From Achromobacter insuavis (GTDB lineage Bacteria; Pseudomonadota; Gammaproteobacteria; Burkholderiales; Burkholderiaceae_B), in contig NZ_CADIJR010000004.1 in the NCBI RefSeq assembly GCF_902859645.1, forward strand, positions 62,001 through 126,000: a stretch of DNA of 64,000 nt. Reading direction: 5' to 3'. Under the pieces are notes generated by a model. The model saw only the letters and a list, made by a program, of their open reading frames with translations. It was not told the DNA's origin and ran no database searches. Every line of letters starts with the position of its first letter. Within the stretch, counting starts at the first letter, position 1. Positions 55,711-64,000 of the stretch are shown here, in pieces. The translations under genes were made by a program, and so were the position numbers.

Positions 55711-57048
55711 TCAGGACTGCTTGGCAAACAAGGCGTAGAAAAATCCATCGCGTTGCGCCGCGGGTGTTGCATCGACCGCAACTGGCAGCAATTGGCCCGG
55801 CGCGTCCAGGCGCTGGGCCTCGGGGTGGCGCTGCAGGAACTCGAGTGCCTGGCGCGTGCCCTCGATCGGGAAGATCGAGCAGGTCACGTACAGCAGGCGG
55901 CCGCCGGGCGCCACGGTGCGCCAGAGCGCGTCCAGGATCCGCGCCTGCAGCGTGGCGGTGCGGCGCACGTCGTTTTCGCGGCGCAGCCAGCGGATATCGG
56001 GATGGCGCCGCACGATGCCCGAGGCGGTGCACGGCACGTCCGCCAGCACGGCGTCGAAGGGCTTGCCGTCCCACCAGGCGTCCAGGTCGGCGGCGTCGGC
56101 GGCCTGCAGCCGCGCCCGCTCGCTCGCCAGGCCCAGGCGGTCCAGGTTCTGGCCGACCCGCACCAGACGGTCGGCGTCGGCGTCCAGGGCCAGCAGGTCG
56201 ATGTCGGCCAGCTCCAGCAGGTGGGCGGTCTTGCCGCCCGGCGCGGCGCAGGCGTCCAGCACCCGCATGCCGTCCTTGGGCGCCAGCAGTTCGGCGGCCA
56301 ATTGGGCGCCGGCGTCCTGCACCGACCACCAGCCCTCGGCGAAACCGGGCAACTGGGTCACCGGGCGCGGCGTGGCCAGCACCAGGCCGGCCTGGCCCAC
56401 CGGCTCGGCGGCCAGGCCCGCGTCCTGGAACGCGGCCAGCACCTGCTCGCGGCTGGCGCGGCGGCGGTTGACGCGCAGGGTCAGCGGCGCCGGCACGTTG
56501 GCCGCCCGCAGGATCTCCTGCCATTGCTGCGGATAGGCCACGCGCAATTGCTTGACCCACCAGCCCGGATGGTTCCATTCGGCCTCGGGGCTGTCGGCCA
56601 CCGCGGCCTCCAGCGCCGCGCGCTCGCGCAGGAAGCGGCGCAGGCAGGCGTTGAGCAGGCCCTTGAACGAGGCCAGGGAACGGGTCGAGGCCGCGGCCGT
56701 GACGGCCTGGTCCACCACCGTGTGGGGCGCGTAGACCGGCATGCCCGGCAGCGCGGCCGCGGCCTCGCCCTCGGCCTTGAGCAGCGTCAGCGACACCAGC
56801 AGCAGCGACTCGAACAGCACGTTGGGGTAGCGCTGCACCAGTTCGCGGCCGACCGCGTCGGCCCAGCCCAGGTAGCGCATCGCGTGGAACGACACCGCCT
56901 GCGCCGCGGGGCGCAGGGCGCCGTCGACCTCGGCCAGGGCATCGGTCAACGAGCGGCCTTCCAGGACGTCCTCCACCACGCGCGCGCTGGAAAGCAGGAC
57001 GGCGGAAAGCGGGGGAGCCAGATGGGGGGTATCGGAACGCGTGGACAT
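55711..57048 (-). CDS. rsmB: 16S rRNA (cytosine-967-C5)-methyltransferase
   Basis: The 445-residue protein has an N-terminal NusB-like RNA-binding domain (about residues 1-140). The Rossmann methyltransferase core shows VLDACAAPGGKTAHLLEL, the motif IV cysteine DVPCTASGIVRRHPD and the motif VI catalytic cysteine YVTCSIFPIE. It methylates C967 of 16S rRNA. It begins the co-oriented run rsmB, DUF4390, ntrY, ntrX, trkA, trkH. Confidence 0.97.
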   Translation of the reverse strand: MSTRSDTPHLAPPLSAVLLSSARVVEDVLEGRSLTDALAEVDGALRPAAQAVSFHAMRYLGWADAVGRELVQRYPNVLFESLLLVSLTLLKAEGEAAAALPGMPVYAPHTVVDQAVTAAASTRSLASFKGLLNACLRRFLRERAALEAAVADSPEAEWNHPGWWVKQLRVAYPQQWQEILRAANVPAPLTLRVNRRRASREQVLAAFQDAGLAAEPVGQAGLVLATPRPVTQLPGFAEGWWSVQDAGAQLAAELLAPKDGMRVLDACAAPGGKTAHLLELADIDLLALDADADRLVRVGQNLDRLGLASERARLQAADAADLDAWWDGKPFDAVLADVPCTASGIVRRHPDIRWLRRENDVRRTATLQARILDALWRTVAPGGRLLYVTCSIFPIEGTRQALEFLQRHPEAQRLDAPGQLLPVAVDATPAAQRDGFFYALFAKQS

Positions 57049-57179
57049 GGCAGCAAATCAAAGGACAAGACCGCTATGGTAGCCCGGCGCGGGCCGCCGC
57101 CCCCGCCGACGGCCTCGTGGCGGGCGCTGGACGAACCGCGCCGGGCGCGTCACACTGGCCGCTTGCCTCGGAGCCCGCC

Positions 57180-57812
57180 ATGTCCACCGCCACGCTGCTG
57201 CTGTTCATCCTGGCCTCGGCCGTCGCCATCGTGACGCCCGGCCCGACCGTCCTGCTCGCCATGAGCAACGGTTCGCGCCACGGCGTGCGCACCGCCTGCT
57301 GGGGCATGGGCGGCGCGGTGCTGGCCGACTTCATCCTGGTGGGCGCGGTGGCTTCCGGCCTGGGCGTGGTGCTGGCCGCTTCCGAGGTCGCCTTCCATGC
57401 CATCAAATGGGCGGGCGCGGCCTATCTGGCCTACCTGGGCTGGAAGATGCTGCGTTCGGACGCCGCGCTGGTGCTGCCGGCCGCCGAACCCGGCGCCGCC
57501 CGGCCCGTGGGCCTCAAACTGGGCCTGCGCAGCTTCGTGGTGGCGCTGACCAACCCGAAGGCGCTGCTGTTCATGTCCGCCTTCCTGCCGCAGTTCATCA
57601 ACACCCAGGCGCCCCTGCTGCCCCAATACGCCACCGTGGCCGCCGTGCTGGCGCTGATGAACATCCTGACCATGCTGGCCTACGCCACCCTGGGCGCGCA
57701 GCTGGTGCGGGCCTTCCAGGGCTCGGGCCTGCGCTGGCTGAACCGGGTCTGCGGCTCGCTCATGATCGGGCTAGCCGGCACCCTGGCGCTGTATCGCCGC
57801 AGCGGCGCGTGA
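57180..57812 (+). CDS. LysE/RhtB-family amino acid exporter
   Basis: The 210-residue inner-membrane protein has about six hydrophobic segments and the family signature VTPGPTVLLAMSNGSRHGVRTACWGMGGA near the N-terminus. LTNPKALLFMSAFLPQFI lies in the middle. Relatives export amino acids such as homoserine, threonine or lysine. ATG 57180 gives MSTATLLLF. It stands alone between rsmB (divergent) and rimO. Confidence 0.92.
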   Translation: MSTATLLLFILASAVAIVTPGPTVLLAMSNGSRHGVRTACWGMGGAVLADFILVGAVASGLGVVLAASEVAFHAIKWAGAAYLAYLGWKMLRSDAALVLPAAEPGAARPVGLKLGLRSFVVALTNPKALLFMSAFLPQFINTQAPLLPQYATVAAVLALMNILTMLAYATLGAQLVRAFQGSGLRWLNRVCGSLMIGLAGTLALYRRSGA

Positions 57813-57961
57813 CGCCCGGCGGCGCCCCTCCGGATATTGGGGACGCACTTCAATCGCTGACGCGCCCGGCAACCCGCTAAAATAACGGCCCCCCGCCCTG
57901 CCGCGCTAAAATTGCGCAGTATTTGATCATTGGCGCCGGCTCGCGCCCACCGAGGTATTCC

Positions 57962-59278
57962 ATGTCTTCCCCCAAAGTCGGCTTTGTCAGCCTGGGCTGT
58001 CCCAAAGCCCTGGTCGACTCCGAACGCATCCTGACCCAACTGCGCACCGAAGGCTACCAAGTCACGCCCGAGTACAACGACGCGGACGTCGTGGTGGTCA
58101 ACACCTGTGGTTTCATCGACAGCGCCAAGGCCGAGTCGCTGGAAGCCATCGGCGAGGCGCTGGCCGAGAACGGCAAGGTCATCGTCACCGGCTGCATGGG
58201 CGTCGAGGAATCGGTGATCCGCAACGTGCACCCCAGCGTGCTGGCCGTGACCGGCCCGCAGCAGTACGAGGAAGTGGTGCGCGCCGTGCACAACGCCGCG
58301 CCGCCCAAGAAGGACCACAACCCCTACCTGGACCTGGTGCCGCCGCAGGGCGTCAAGCTGACCCCGCGCCACTACGCCTACCTGAAGATCTCGGAAGGCT
58401 GTAATCACCGTTGCAGCTTCTGCATCATCCCGTCGATGCGCGGCGACCTGGTCAGCCGCCCGGTGGGCGATGTGCTCAGCGAGGCCGAGCGCCTGGTCAA
58501 GGCCGGCGTCAAGGAACTGCTGGTGATCTCGCAGGACACCAGCGCCTACGGCGTCGACGTCAAGTTCCGCAGCGGCTTCTGGAACGGCCGCCCGGTGCGC
58601 ACCCGCATGACCGAGCTCTGTACGGCCTTGTCCGAAATGGGCGTCTGGACGCGCCTGCATTACGTGTATCCGTATCCGCACGTGGACGAAGTGATTCCGC
58701 TGATGGCAGAGGGCAAGATCCTGCCCTACCTGGACATCCCGTTCCAGCACGCCAGCCCGCGCATCCTCAAGGCCATGAAGCGTCCGGCATTCGAGGACAA
58801 GACGCTGGCGCGCATCAAGAAGTGGCGCGAGATCTGCCCCGACCTGACCATCCGCTCGACCTTCATCGTCGGCTTCCCCGGCGAGACCGAGGAAGACTTC
58901 CAGTACCTGCTGGACTGGATGCAGGAAGCCCAGCTCGACCGCGTCGGCTGTTTCCAGTATTCGCCGGTGGAAGGCGCGCCCGCCAACCTGCTCGACAATC
59001 CGGTGCCGGACGAGGTCAAGCAGGAACGCTGGGAACGCTTCATGGAACTGCAGCAGTCGATTTCCACCGCGCGCCTGGCGCGCAAGGTCGGCCGCGAGAT
59101 CGACGTGCTGATCGACGAAGTGGATGAAGATGGCGCCGTGGGCCGCAGCGCCGGCGACGCGCCGGAAATCGACGGTTGCGTCTACGTCAGTTCGGACCGC
59201 GCCCTCAAGGCCGGTGACATGGTGCGCGTGCGCGTCACCGACTCCGACGAATACGACCTCTGGGCCGACACGATCTAA
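57962..59278 (+). CDS. rimO: Ribosomal protein S12 methylthiotransferase
   Basis: The 438-residue radical-SAM enzyme has an N-terminal UPF0004 domain with [20 protein letters not shown] and [22 protein letters not shown]. The SAM [4Fe-4S] motif [11 protein letters not shown] is followed by [12 protein letters not shown]-terminal TRAM domain includes [27 protein letters not shown]. It adds a methylthio group to an aspartate of ribosomal protein S12. The length and motifs separate it from MiaB. Confidence 0.98.
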   Translation: MSSPKVGFVSLGCPKALVDSERILTQLRTEGYQVTPEYNDADVVVVNTCGFIDSAKAESLEAIGEALAENGKVIVTGCMGVEESVIRNVHPSVLAVTGPQQYEEVVRAVHNAAPPKKDHNPYLDLVPPQGVKLTPRHYAYLKISEGCNHRCSFCIIPSMRGDLVSRPVGDVLSEAERLVKAGVKELLVISQDTSAYGVDVKFRSGFWNGRPVRTRMTELCTALSEMGVWTRLHYVYPYPHVDEVIPLMAEGKILPYLDIPFQHASPRILKAMKRPAFEDKTLARIKKWREICPDLTIRSTFIVGFPGETEEDFQYLLDWMQEAQLDRVGCFQYSPVEGAPANLLDNPVPDEVKQERWERFMELQQSISTARLARKVGREIDVLIDEVDEDGAVGRSAGDAPEIDGCVYVSSDRALKAGDMVRVRVTDSDEYDLWADTI

Positions 59279-59289
59279 CTGTCCTGCCT

Positions 59290-59311
59290 GCCGGCGGCGT
59301 CCGCCGCCGGC
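59290..59311. terminator. GC hairpin between convergent rimO and SMR genes
   Basis: GCCGGCGGCG (59290-59299) and CGCCGCCGGC (59302-59311) form an almost loopless perfect stem, 12 bp after the rimO stop and 6 bp before the SMR stop. There is no T-run, so it may be Rho-linked or simply a 3' stabilising hairpin. Confidence 0.5.
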
Positions 59312-59316
59312 TGCCT

Positions 59317-59634
59317 TCAGGCTTCCAGCAGTTTCAATCCCGCCACGCCGCCCACGATCAGCGCGATGCACGCCAGGCGCGCGACCGACGGCGAATCCCC
59401 GAACAGCGCGATCCCCAGCACAGTGATGCCCACGGAACCGATGCCGGTCCAGACCGCGTAGGCGGTGCCAGCGGGCAGATGCCGCATCGCCAGCGTCAGC
59501 AGGAAGATGCTGCCCAGGGCCGCGACGATGCCGATGGCGCTGGGCCAGAACCGCGTCCAACCGTCGGCGTACTTCAACGCCAGCGCCATCACGATTTCCA
59601 CCGCGCTCGCGGCCAACAGGATCCACCAGGCCAT
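59317..59634 (-). CDS. Small multidrug resistance (SMR/EmrE-SugE family) exporter
   Basis: The 105-residue inner-membrane protein has four transmembrane helices. The essential Glu of helix 1 lies in AASAVEIVMALALKYADGWTRFWPS, followed by LPAGTAYAVWTGIGSVGI, the SMR signature around helix 3. The GTAYAVWTGIG form occurs in both EmrE-type drug and Gdx/SugE-type guanidinium exporters; no guanidine riboswitch is seen upstream. It is divergent from the HxlR regulator at 59730, which probably represses it. Confidence 0.93.
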   Translation of the reverse strand: MAWWILLAASAVEIVMALALKYADGWTRFWPSAIGIVAALGSIFLLTLAMRHLPAGTAYAVWTGIGSVGITVLGIALFGDSPSVARLACIALIVGGVAGLKLLEA

Positions 59635-59678
59635 CGCGGCCTCCCTTCGAGATTGGAATGCGGCCAGCTTAGGGCCTA

Positions 59679-59716
59679 TAGTTACCCAGGCACAAGTACG
59701 CACCTTTTGGTAACCA
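59679..59716. promoter_or_regulatory. HxlR-type operator between the SMR exporter and HxlR regulator
   Basis: TAGTTACCCA (59679-59688) and TTGGTAACCA (59707-59716) are inverted copies matching at 8 of 10 positions, with the GTTACC/GGTAAC cores perfect and 28 bp centre to centre. The pair lies in the 95-bp divergent gap, close to the HxlR start. Confidence 0.55.
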
Positions 59717-59729
59717 TGAAGGGCCCGAC

Positions 59730-60113
59730 ATGGCTGTCTCTCCCGCTTCCTCCGGCGACGTCTTCGACGCCGCCTGCCCGTCGCGCCGCGCGCTCGAGCT
59801 GATCTCCGGCAAGTGGGTGCCGCTGGTGCTGCCGGCGCTGGCGCGCGGCCCGCTGCGCAACAACGAACTGCTGCGCAAGCTCGACGGCATTTCACAGAAG
59901 ATGATGACGCAGACGCTGCGCGACCTGGAACGCCACGGGCTGGTGCGGCGCGAGGACATGCGCACCGTGCCGCCGCACGTGCGCTATCACCTGACCGACC
60001 TGGGGAAATCGTTGAACGTGGCGCTGGTGGCGCTGGACCGCTGGGCCGAAAGGCACCATGCGCAACTGGATGCGGCGGCGCGCCGCCACGATGCGGCCGC
60101 CGGCGCTCCGTAA
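59730..60113 (+). CDS. HxlR-family transcriptional regulator
   Basis: The 127-residue winged-helix regulator has the HxlR signature CPSRRALELISGKWVPLVLPALARGPLRNNELLRKLDGISQKMMTQTLRDLERHGLV. It retains the N-terminal cysteine found in thiol- or aldehyde-sensing members. It is divergent from the SMR exporter and likely controls it through the GTTACC/GGTAAC dyad. It converges with the ferritin-like gene. Confidence 0.94.
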   Translation: MAVSPASSGDVFDAACPSRRALELISGKWVPLVLPALARGPLRNNELLRKLDGISQKMMTQTLRDLERHGLVRREDMRTVPPHVRYHLTDLGKSLNVALVALDRWAERHHAQLDAAARRHDAAAGAP

Positions 60114-60137
60114 AGGCCGGCACGGGCCGGCAACACC

Positions 60138-60698
60138 TCAGTGCTTGGCCAGGAAATCGGACATGTCGTCCGCGTGCTCTTCCTCGACCGCCAGGATCTC
60201 TTCGAGCAGGCGGCGCGTGGTCGAATCCTGTTCGCCGATGTAGTCGATCATCTGCCGGTAGCTGTCGATGGCGATGCGCTCGGCGATCAGGTTTTCCTTG
60301 ATCATCTCCTCAAGCGTGGCGCCCTCGATGTACTCGGAGTGGCTGCGCTCGAGCAGGCCCTTGGGCGACAGGTTGGGCTCGCCGCCCAGCTGCACGATGC
60401 GTTCGGCCAGCCTGTCGGCGTGGTCCTGTTCCTGGGTGGCGTGCTCGGCGAATTCCGCCGCCACCGGCTCGGCGTTCAGGCCGCGGGCCATGAAGAAGTG
60501 GCGCTTGTAGCGCAGCACACAGACGATCTCGGTGGCCAGCGCTTCGTTCAGCAGCTTGAGCACGGTCTTGCGGTCCGCGCGGTAGGTGTCGGTGACGGCG
60601 CCGGACTCGATGTCCTGGCGCGCCTTGGCGCGAATCGCCTTCACATCCATGTCGAAGGGGCGGCTCGCCTTGTCGTGGTTACGGGTCGTGTTTTCCAT
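60138..60698 (-). CDS. Ferritin-like diiron protein (bacterioferritin/Dps type)
   Basis: The 186-residue protein is a four-helix bundle by pattern. Metal-binding residues are seen in LNEALATEIVCVLRYKRH, AEHATQEQDHADRLAERI (E-x-x-H), ENLIAERIAIDSYRQM and ILAVEEEHADDM (E-x-x-H), the arrangement of ferritin-like diiron centres. No heme-ligand Met is evident at the bacterioferritin position. A 30-residue polar N-terminal extension precedes the bundle. The start is ATG 60698. Likely roles are iron storage or peroxide protection in the cytoplasm. Confidence 0.88.
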   Translation of the reverse strand: MENTTRNHDKASRPFDMDVKAIRAKARQDIESGAVTDTYRADRKTVLKLLNEALATEIVCVLRYKRHFFMARGLNAEPVAAEFAEHATQEQDHADRLAERIVQLGGEPNLSPKGLLERSHSEYIEGATLEEMIKENLIAERIAIDSYRQMIDYIGEQDSTTRRLLEEILAVEEEHADDMSDFLAKH

Positions 60699-60926
60699 AT
60701 CGTTAGCTCCTTGTGGGGTTGGCAATACGACGCTGGACTTCCAGTCGTTCCGAACAACCCAGTCTACCGGCCATGCGAAAAGATGCTGTGTCCAAACATT
60801 GCCCATGGCCCCATATCGGGCTTTCGCGCGCCGCGCAAAAACGCGTCCGGCGCTTCTCGTAAACTATCGGCTTCCCGGACGGCCCGTGACGCAATCTGTA
60901 ACGGGCCCGGCAATTAGTAGCTTCAT

Positions 60927-61529
60927 ATGACCCTGAAGAACATCTGCGTGTATTGCGGCTCCAATCCCGGCGCGCGCCCCGAATACCTGGAACAGGCCCG
61001 CGTGCTGGCCCGTGAACTGGTCAAGCGCGACCTCGGCCTGGTCTACGGCGGCTCGGTCGTCGGCATCATGGGCGTGATCGCCAACGAGGTGCTGGCCGGC
61101 GGCGGCCGCGTGATCGGCGTGATCCCGGAACTGCTGCAGAAGAAGGAACAGGCCCATCGCGGCCTGACCGAACTGCATCTGGTGCAGAGCATGCACGAGC
61201 GCAAGGCCATGATGATGGACAAGGCCGACGGCTTCATCGCGCTGCCCGGCGGCGCCGGCACGCTCGAGGAATTCTTCGAGGTCTGGACCTGGGCCCAGCT
61301 CAGCATGCACAGCAAGCCCTGCGGCCTGCTCAACATCGCCGGCTACTACGACGCGCTGATGCAGTTCGTCGACCATGCCGTCGACGAAGCCTTCATGCGC
61401 CCGCAGCATCGCGACATGCTGGTGGTGGAAAGCGATCCGGCGACGCTGCTGGACCGCTACGCCATCTACGAGCCGCCCAACGTTTCCAAGTGGTTCGAGC
61501 CGGTCAAGCCCGAGCATCGCGCCCCCTAA
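60927..61529 (+). CDS. LOG-family protein (nucleoside 5'-monophosphate phosphoribohydrolase)
   Basis: The 200-residue Rossmann-like protein begins KNICVYCGSNPGARPEY and has GGSVVGIMGVIANEVLAGGGRVIGVIP. The LOG signature PGGAGTLEEFFEVWTWAQL (PGGxGTxxE) is intact, with the MxDKAD segment before it. Such enzymes cleave cytokinin riboside monophosphates or other nucleotides at the N-glycosidic bond. It starts the plus-strand run 60927-63301. Confidence 0.95.
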   Translation: MTLKNICVYCGSNPGARPEYLEQARVLARELVKRDLGLVYGGSVVGIMGVIANEVLAGGGRVIGVIPELLQKKEQAHRGLTELHLVQSMHERKAMMMDKADGFIALPGGAGTLEEFFEVWTWAQLSMHSKPCGLLNIAGYYDALMQFVDHAVDEAFMRPQHRDMLVVESDPATLLDRYAIYEPPNVSKWFEPVKPEHRAP

Positions 61530-61552
61530 ACCGCCCCCAAGGAAAACCCGCA

Positions 61553-62113
61553 ATGTCCACCGGTTCGTCGTCTCCCGCCAGCACCGAGTCCGTATTGCGC
61601 GATTACTTCCACGCCAAGGACGAAAACCGCCCGCACTACATGGCGCGCGCCTTCGCGCCGCAGGCGGTGCTGAAGATGGCGCTGCGCACGCAGGCCATCG
61701 CCTTTCCGCCCGAATCCCACGGCCTGGCCGCGATCACCGACACGCTGGTGCGCAAGTTCGGCCAGACCTACGACAACGTCTACACCTTCTACCTGGCGCG
61801 GCCCGAGGCGGACGTGCGTCTGTCCGATTATTCCTGTGACTGGATCGTCGGCATGACCGAGAAGGCCACCGGCAACGTGCGCGTGGGCTGCGGCCGCTAC
61901 GCCTGGACCTTCCAGCCGGAGCCGTACCGCGCCACCCACCTGACCATTACGATCGAGACCATGGTGACGCTGCCGCCCGCCGACGCCGAAGCGGTATTCG
62001 GCTGGCTGCTGGCGCTGGACTACCCCTGGACCAACGCCCAGCGCGTCGTCGCGGGCGCACCGCCGCTTGAAGACCTGGCGCCGGTGGTGCAGTATCTGCT
62101 TCACCCCATGTAG
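61553..62113 (+). CDS. NTF2/SnoaL-like protein of unknown function
   Basis: The 186-residue cytoplasmic protein has no signal peptide. SVLRDYFHAKDENRPHYMARAFAP at the N-terminus, a central LSDYSCDWIVGMTEKATGNVRVGCGRYAWTF and a C-terminal helix fit an NTF2-like cone fold (nuclear transport factor 2/SnoaL superfamily). The catalytic role, if any, is unknown. It starts 24 bp after the LOG gene, with AAGGA upstream, and precedes the HAD gene by 20 bp, so these genes are probably one operon. Confidence 0.75.
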   Translation: MSTGSSSPASTESVLRDYFHAKDENRPHYMARAFAPQAVLKMALRTQAIAFPPESHGLAAITDTLVRKFGQTYDNVYTFYLARPEADVRLSDYSCDWIVGMTEKATGNVRVGCGRYAWTFQPEPYRATHLTITIETMVTLPPADAEAVFGWLLALDYPWTNAQRVVAGAPPLEDLAPVVQYLLHPM

Positions 62114-62132
62114 ATCGGCATCGGATTTTTTC

Positions 62133-62759
62133 TTGAAATACGACATCGCAGCTTTTGATTTCGACGGAACCCTGGCGGACACCATGCCCTGGTTCAATTC
62201 CATCCTCAACACGGTGGCCGACAAGTACGGCTTCCGCAAGATCGACGCCGCCGAGCGCGACCAGCTGCGCCACCGCGATGCCGGCGAGATCCTGAAGTTC
62301 CTCGGCATCCCGCTGTGGAAACTGCCCGCCATCATGGCGCACGTGCGCACCCTGATGCAGGAGATCGATCCCAGCGTGCACCTGTTCGACGGCATCCCCG
62401 ACGCGCTGGCCCGCCTGAAGGCGGGCGGGCTGCGGCTGGCGGTGGTCAGCTCGAACTCGCTCGAAAATGTGCAGCGCGTGCTCGGCCCCGACACCGCGGC
62501 GCTGTTCGACGACTACGAATGCGGCACCGACCTGTTCGGCAAGGCCGCCAAGATCGACCGCCTGCTGCAGCGCCACGGCACCGCGCCGGAACGTTTCCTG
62601 CTGGTGGGCGACGAAATGCGCGACATCGACGCGGCCCGCAAGGCCGGCGTGCGCGTGGGATCGGTGGCCTGGGGCTACAACCACGTCGACGCGCTGCGCG
62701 ACCGCGGCCCCGACGAATTGTTCATGCAGGTCGCCGAACTGCCGGCCGCGCTGGCCTGA
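62133..62759 (+). CDS. HAD-family phosphatase (phosphoglycolate phosphatase-like)
   Basis: The 208-residue protein has HAD motif I FDFDGTLADTMPWF, motif II VVSSNS, motif III Lys in GKAAKIDRLLQ and motif IV VGDEMRDIDAARKAG. The cap domain between I and II fits the Gph/PGP branch. The start is TTG 62133 (LKYDIAAFDFDG); no ATG gives a complete motif I with a sensible ribosome site. It is a cytoplasmic phosphatase of a small phosphorylated metabolite and lies upstream of a CYTH-domain gene by 26 bp. Confidence 0.9.
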   Translation: MKYDIAAFDFDGTLADTMPWFNSILNTVADKYGFRKIDAAERDQLRHRDAGEILKFLGIPLWKLPAIMAHVRTLMQEIDPSVHLFDGIPDALARLKAGGLRLAVVSSNSLENVQRVLGPDTAALFDDYECGTDLFGKAAKIDRLLQRHGTAPERFLLVGDEMRDIDAARKAGVRVGSVAWGYNHVDALRDRGPDELFMQVAELPAALA

Positions 62760-62785
62760 CGCGGCGCCCCGACAAGGACACGCTG

Positions 62786-63301
62786 ATGGCGCGCAACGTC
62801 GAAATCAAGGCCAGGGTCGCCAGCCTGGCGGCCCTCGAACCGCTGGCGGCGGCGTTGTCCGGCAAGGCGCCGGTCGCCATCGCGCAGGACGACACCTTCT
62901 TCGCCTGCCCCGACGGCCGGCTCAAGCTGCGCGTGTTCGCCGATGGCAAGGGCGAACTGATCTTCTACCGCCGCGCCGACGCCGCCGGCCCCAAGGAAAG
63001 CTTCTACGTCATTTCGCCGACCGCCTCGCCCGACACCCTGCGCGATGCGCTGGGGCTGGCCTATGGCGTGATCGGGCGCGTGCGCAAGCAGCGCCTGCTG
63101 TTCATGGCCGGCCGCACCCGCATCCACCTGGATCGGGTCGAGGGGCTGGGGGAATTCCTGGAACTGGAAGTGGTGCTGCGCGACGGCGAAAGCGTCGAGG
63201 ACGGCATGGCCGAGGCCCATGAACTGCTGGCCAGCCTGCAGATCGCGCCGGAGCAGTTGTTGTCGGGCGCCTATCTGGACCTGCTGGCCCGGCGTCCCTG
63301 A
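62786..63301 (+). CDS. CYTH-domain protein (class IV adenylate cyclase / triphosphate-tunnel family)
   Basis: The 171-residue protein begins ARNVEIKARVASL, the E-x-K segment of the CYTH fold. Alternating charged strands follow (LKLRVFADGKGELIFYRRAD, RVRKQRLLFMAGRTRIHLDRVEGLGEFLELEVVL), the last being the typical LGxFxExE segment. CYTH proteins hydrolyse thiamine triphosphate or polyphosphate, or make cAMP. Specificity is unclear. It follows the HAD phosphatase in the same run. Confidence 0.88.
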   Translation: MARNVEIKARVASLAALEPLAAALSGKAPVAIAQDDTFFACPDGRLKLRVFADGKGELIFYRRADAAGPKESFYVISPTASPDTLRDALGLAYGVIGRVRKQRLLFMAGRTRIHLDRVEGLGEFLELEVVLRDGESVEDGMAEAHELLASLQIAPEQLLSGAYLDLLARRP

Positions 63302-63352
63302 AAACGGTCCGCCCGCCCCACGGCGGCCGGACCCTGGCGGCGACGGCCGGCC

Positions 63353-64000
63353 TCAGGCCGGCTGCCAGCCCCGCACGAACACGTCCACCGGCTGGCGCTT
63401 GCCGCCGGCCTTCTGCAACTCCAGCAAGCGCAATACGCCCTCGCCGGTCGCGATGTCGATGCCCTCGGCGTCCGCGCGCAGCACGCTGCCGGGCGCGGCC
63501 GTGGCGGGCTGCGGCAAGGCCTGGGCGCGCCACACCTTCACCGGATCGGCCAGGCCTGGCAGGCGGATGCTGGCGCCCGGCACCGGGTTGAAGGCGCGCA
63601 CGCGGCGCGCCAGCAGTTCCGCCGCCTGGCTGCAATCGAGCGCGGCCTCGGCCTTGTCCAGCTTGGCGGCGTAGGTCACGCCTTCCTCGGGCTGCGGGGT
63701 CGGCGTCAAACCGCCCTGGCCCAGCGCGGCCAGGGCCGCCACGATCGCCTCGCCGCCGGCCAGCGCCAGCGCGTCGTGCAATTGCGCGGCATTGGTGTCG
63801 GCGCCGATCGGCACGATGCGTTCCAGCAGCATGTCGCCGGTGTCCAGGCCCGCGTCCATCTGCATGATGGTGACCCCGGTGCGGTCATCGCCGGCCTCGA
63901 TGGCGCGCTGGATCGGCGCCGCGCCGCGCCAGCGCGGCAACAGGCTGGCGTGGATGTTCAGGCAACCCAGGCGCGGCAGGTCCAGCACCCACTGCGGCAG
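63353..64000 (-). CDS. fmt: Methionyl-tRNA formyltransferase, C-terminal two-thirds (truncated by window edge)
   Basis: 216 codons are visible; the N-terminus lies beyond the right edge. The catalytic segment [24 protein letters not shown] (Asn-Ile-His of formyltransferases) and [18 protein letters not shown] are clear. The C-terminal domain includes [12 protein letters not shown]. The enzyme formylates initiator Met-tRNA using 10-formyltetrahydrofolate. It converges with the CYTH gene. Confidence 0.97.
   Translation of the reverse strand: MPQWVLDLPRLGCLNIHASLLPRWRGAAPIQRAIEAGDDRTGVTIMQMDAGLDTGDMLLERIVPIGADTNAAQLHDALALAGGEAIVAALAALGQGGLTPTPQPEEGVTYAAKLDKAEAALDCSQAAELLARRVRAFNPVPGASIRLPGLADPVKVWRAQALPQPATAAPGSVLRADAEGIDIATGEGVLRLLELQKAGGKRQPVDVFVRGWQPA

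Noticed and set aside
63302-63352. Hairpin GGTCCG..CGGACC between the CYTH gene and fmt as a terminator
   Set aside because: The stem is interrupted and no T-run follows; not distinguishable from ordinary GC-rich intergenic pairing.

Overview
The window is a 64 kb chromosomal segment of a high-G+C betaproteobacterium, most likely an Alcaligenaceae member of the Bordetella/Achromobacter type. The evidence is the dense GC-rich coding, two Bug/TctC-type solute receptors, many LysR and GntR regulators, and core gene orders usual in Burkholderiales: ispB / rplU-rpmA-obgE-proB; rhodanese-grxC-secB-gpsA; gpmA-envC-ctpA-moeB; rsmB-DUF4390-ntrY-ntrX-trkA-trkH. No rRNA, CRISPR array, insertion sequence, phage or integrase gene was seen. 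One tRNA is present, tRNA-Pro(CGG).

Layout. Positions 1-23,000 are an accessory, catabolic and regulatory region. It starts with a truncated MFS gene and a LysR regulator. A GntR regulator follows, next to a complete acid-sugar (tetronate/threonate) catabolic operon, otnC-otnI-denD-ltnD-otnK. Then come small exported proteins, regulator/enzyme pairs (XRE/SDR, MerR/hydrolase, LysR/esterase) and a quinone-oxidoreductase-like gene. Two further operons follow. One holds a permease, a cytoplasmic class-A-type serine hydrolase and a nitrilase-family amidase. The other holds an exported histidine/aromatic ammonia-lyase homologue, a Bug receptor, an ornithine-cyclodeaminase homologue and a PhnD-like protein.

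Positions 23,000-64,000 are mainly housekeeping: tRNA-Pro, ispB, ribosomal L21/L27, obgE, proB, a TPP-riboswitch-controlled thiC, an FAD oxidase with its GntR regulator, a diguanylate cyclase, the gpmA-envC-ctpA-moeB operon, the grxC-secB-gpsA operon, trmL, comF, a BioC-like methyltransferase, a YbdK-type ligase, the rsmB-to-trkH operon, rimO, an SMR exporter with an HxlR regulator, a ferritin-like protein, a LOG protein, HAD and CYTH proteins, and the truncated fmt gene.

Most notable observations. (1) Two copies of a structured, apparently non-coding repeat lie at 32903-33074 and 44948-45125. They share two nearly identical core blocks, but each copy is enclosed by long inverted arms whose sequence is unique to its locus. 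Both lie between convergent gene ends. (2) The exported ammonia-lyase homologue at 18147-19943 lacks the Ala-Ser-Gly triad that forms the MIO cofactor. Its promoter is overlaid by an 8-bp-arm palindrome resembling HutC/GntR operators. (3) The thiC leader carries a TPP aptamer followed by a hairpin that buries the Shine-Dalgarno sequence, with a candidate anti-sequestering partner inside the aptamer. (4) Two short exported proteins each consist essentially of one SecD periplasmic-head-like domain outside any SecD gene. All functional calls come from reading sequence and motifs; no database search was run.
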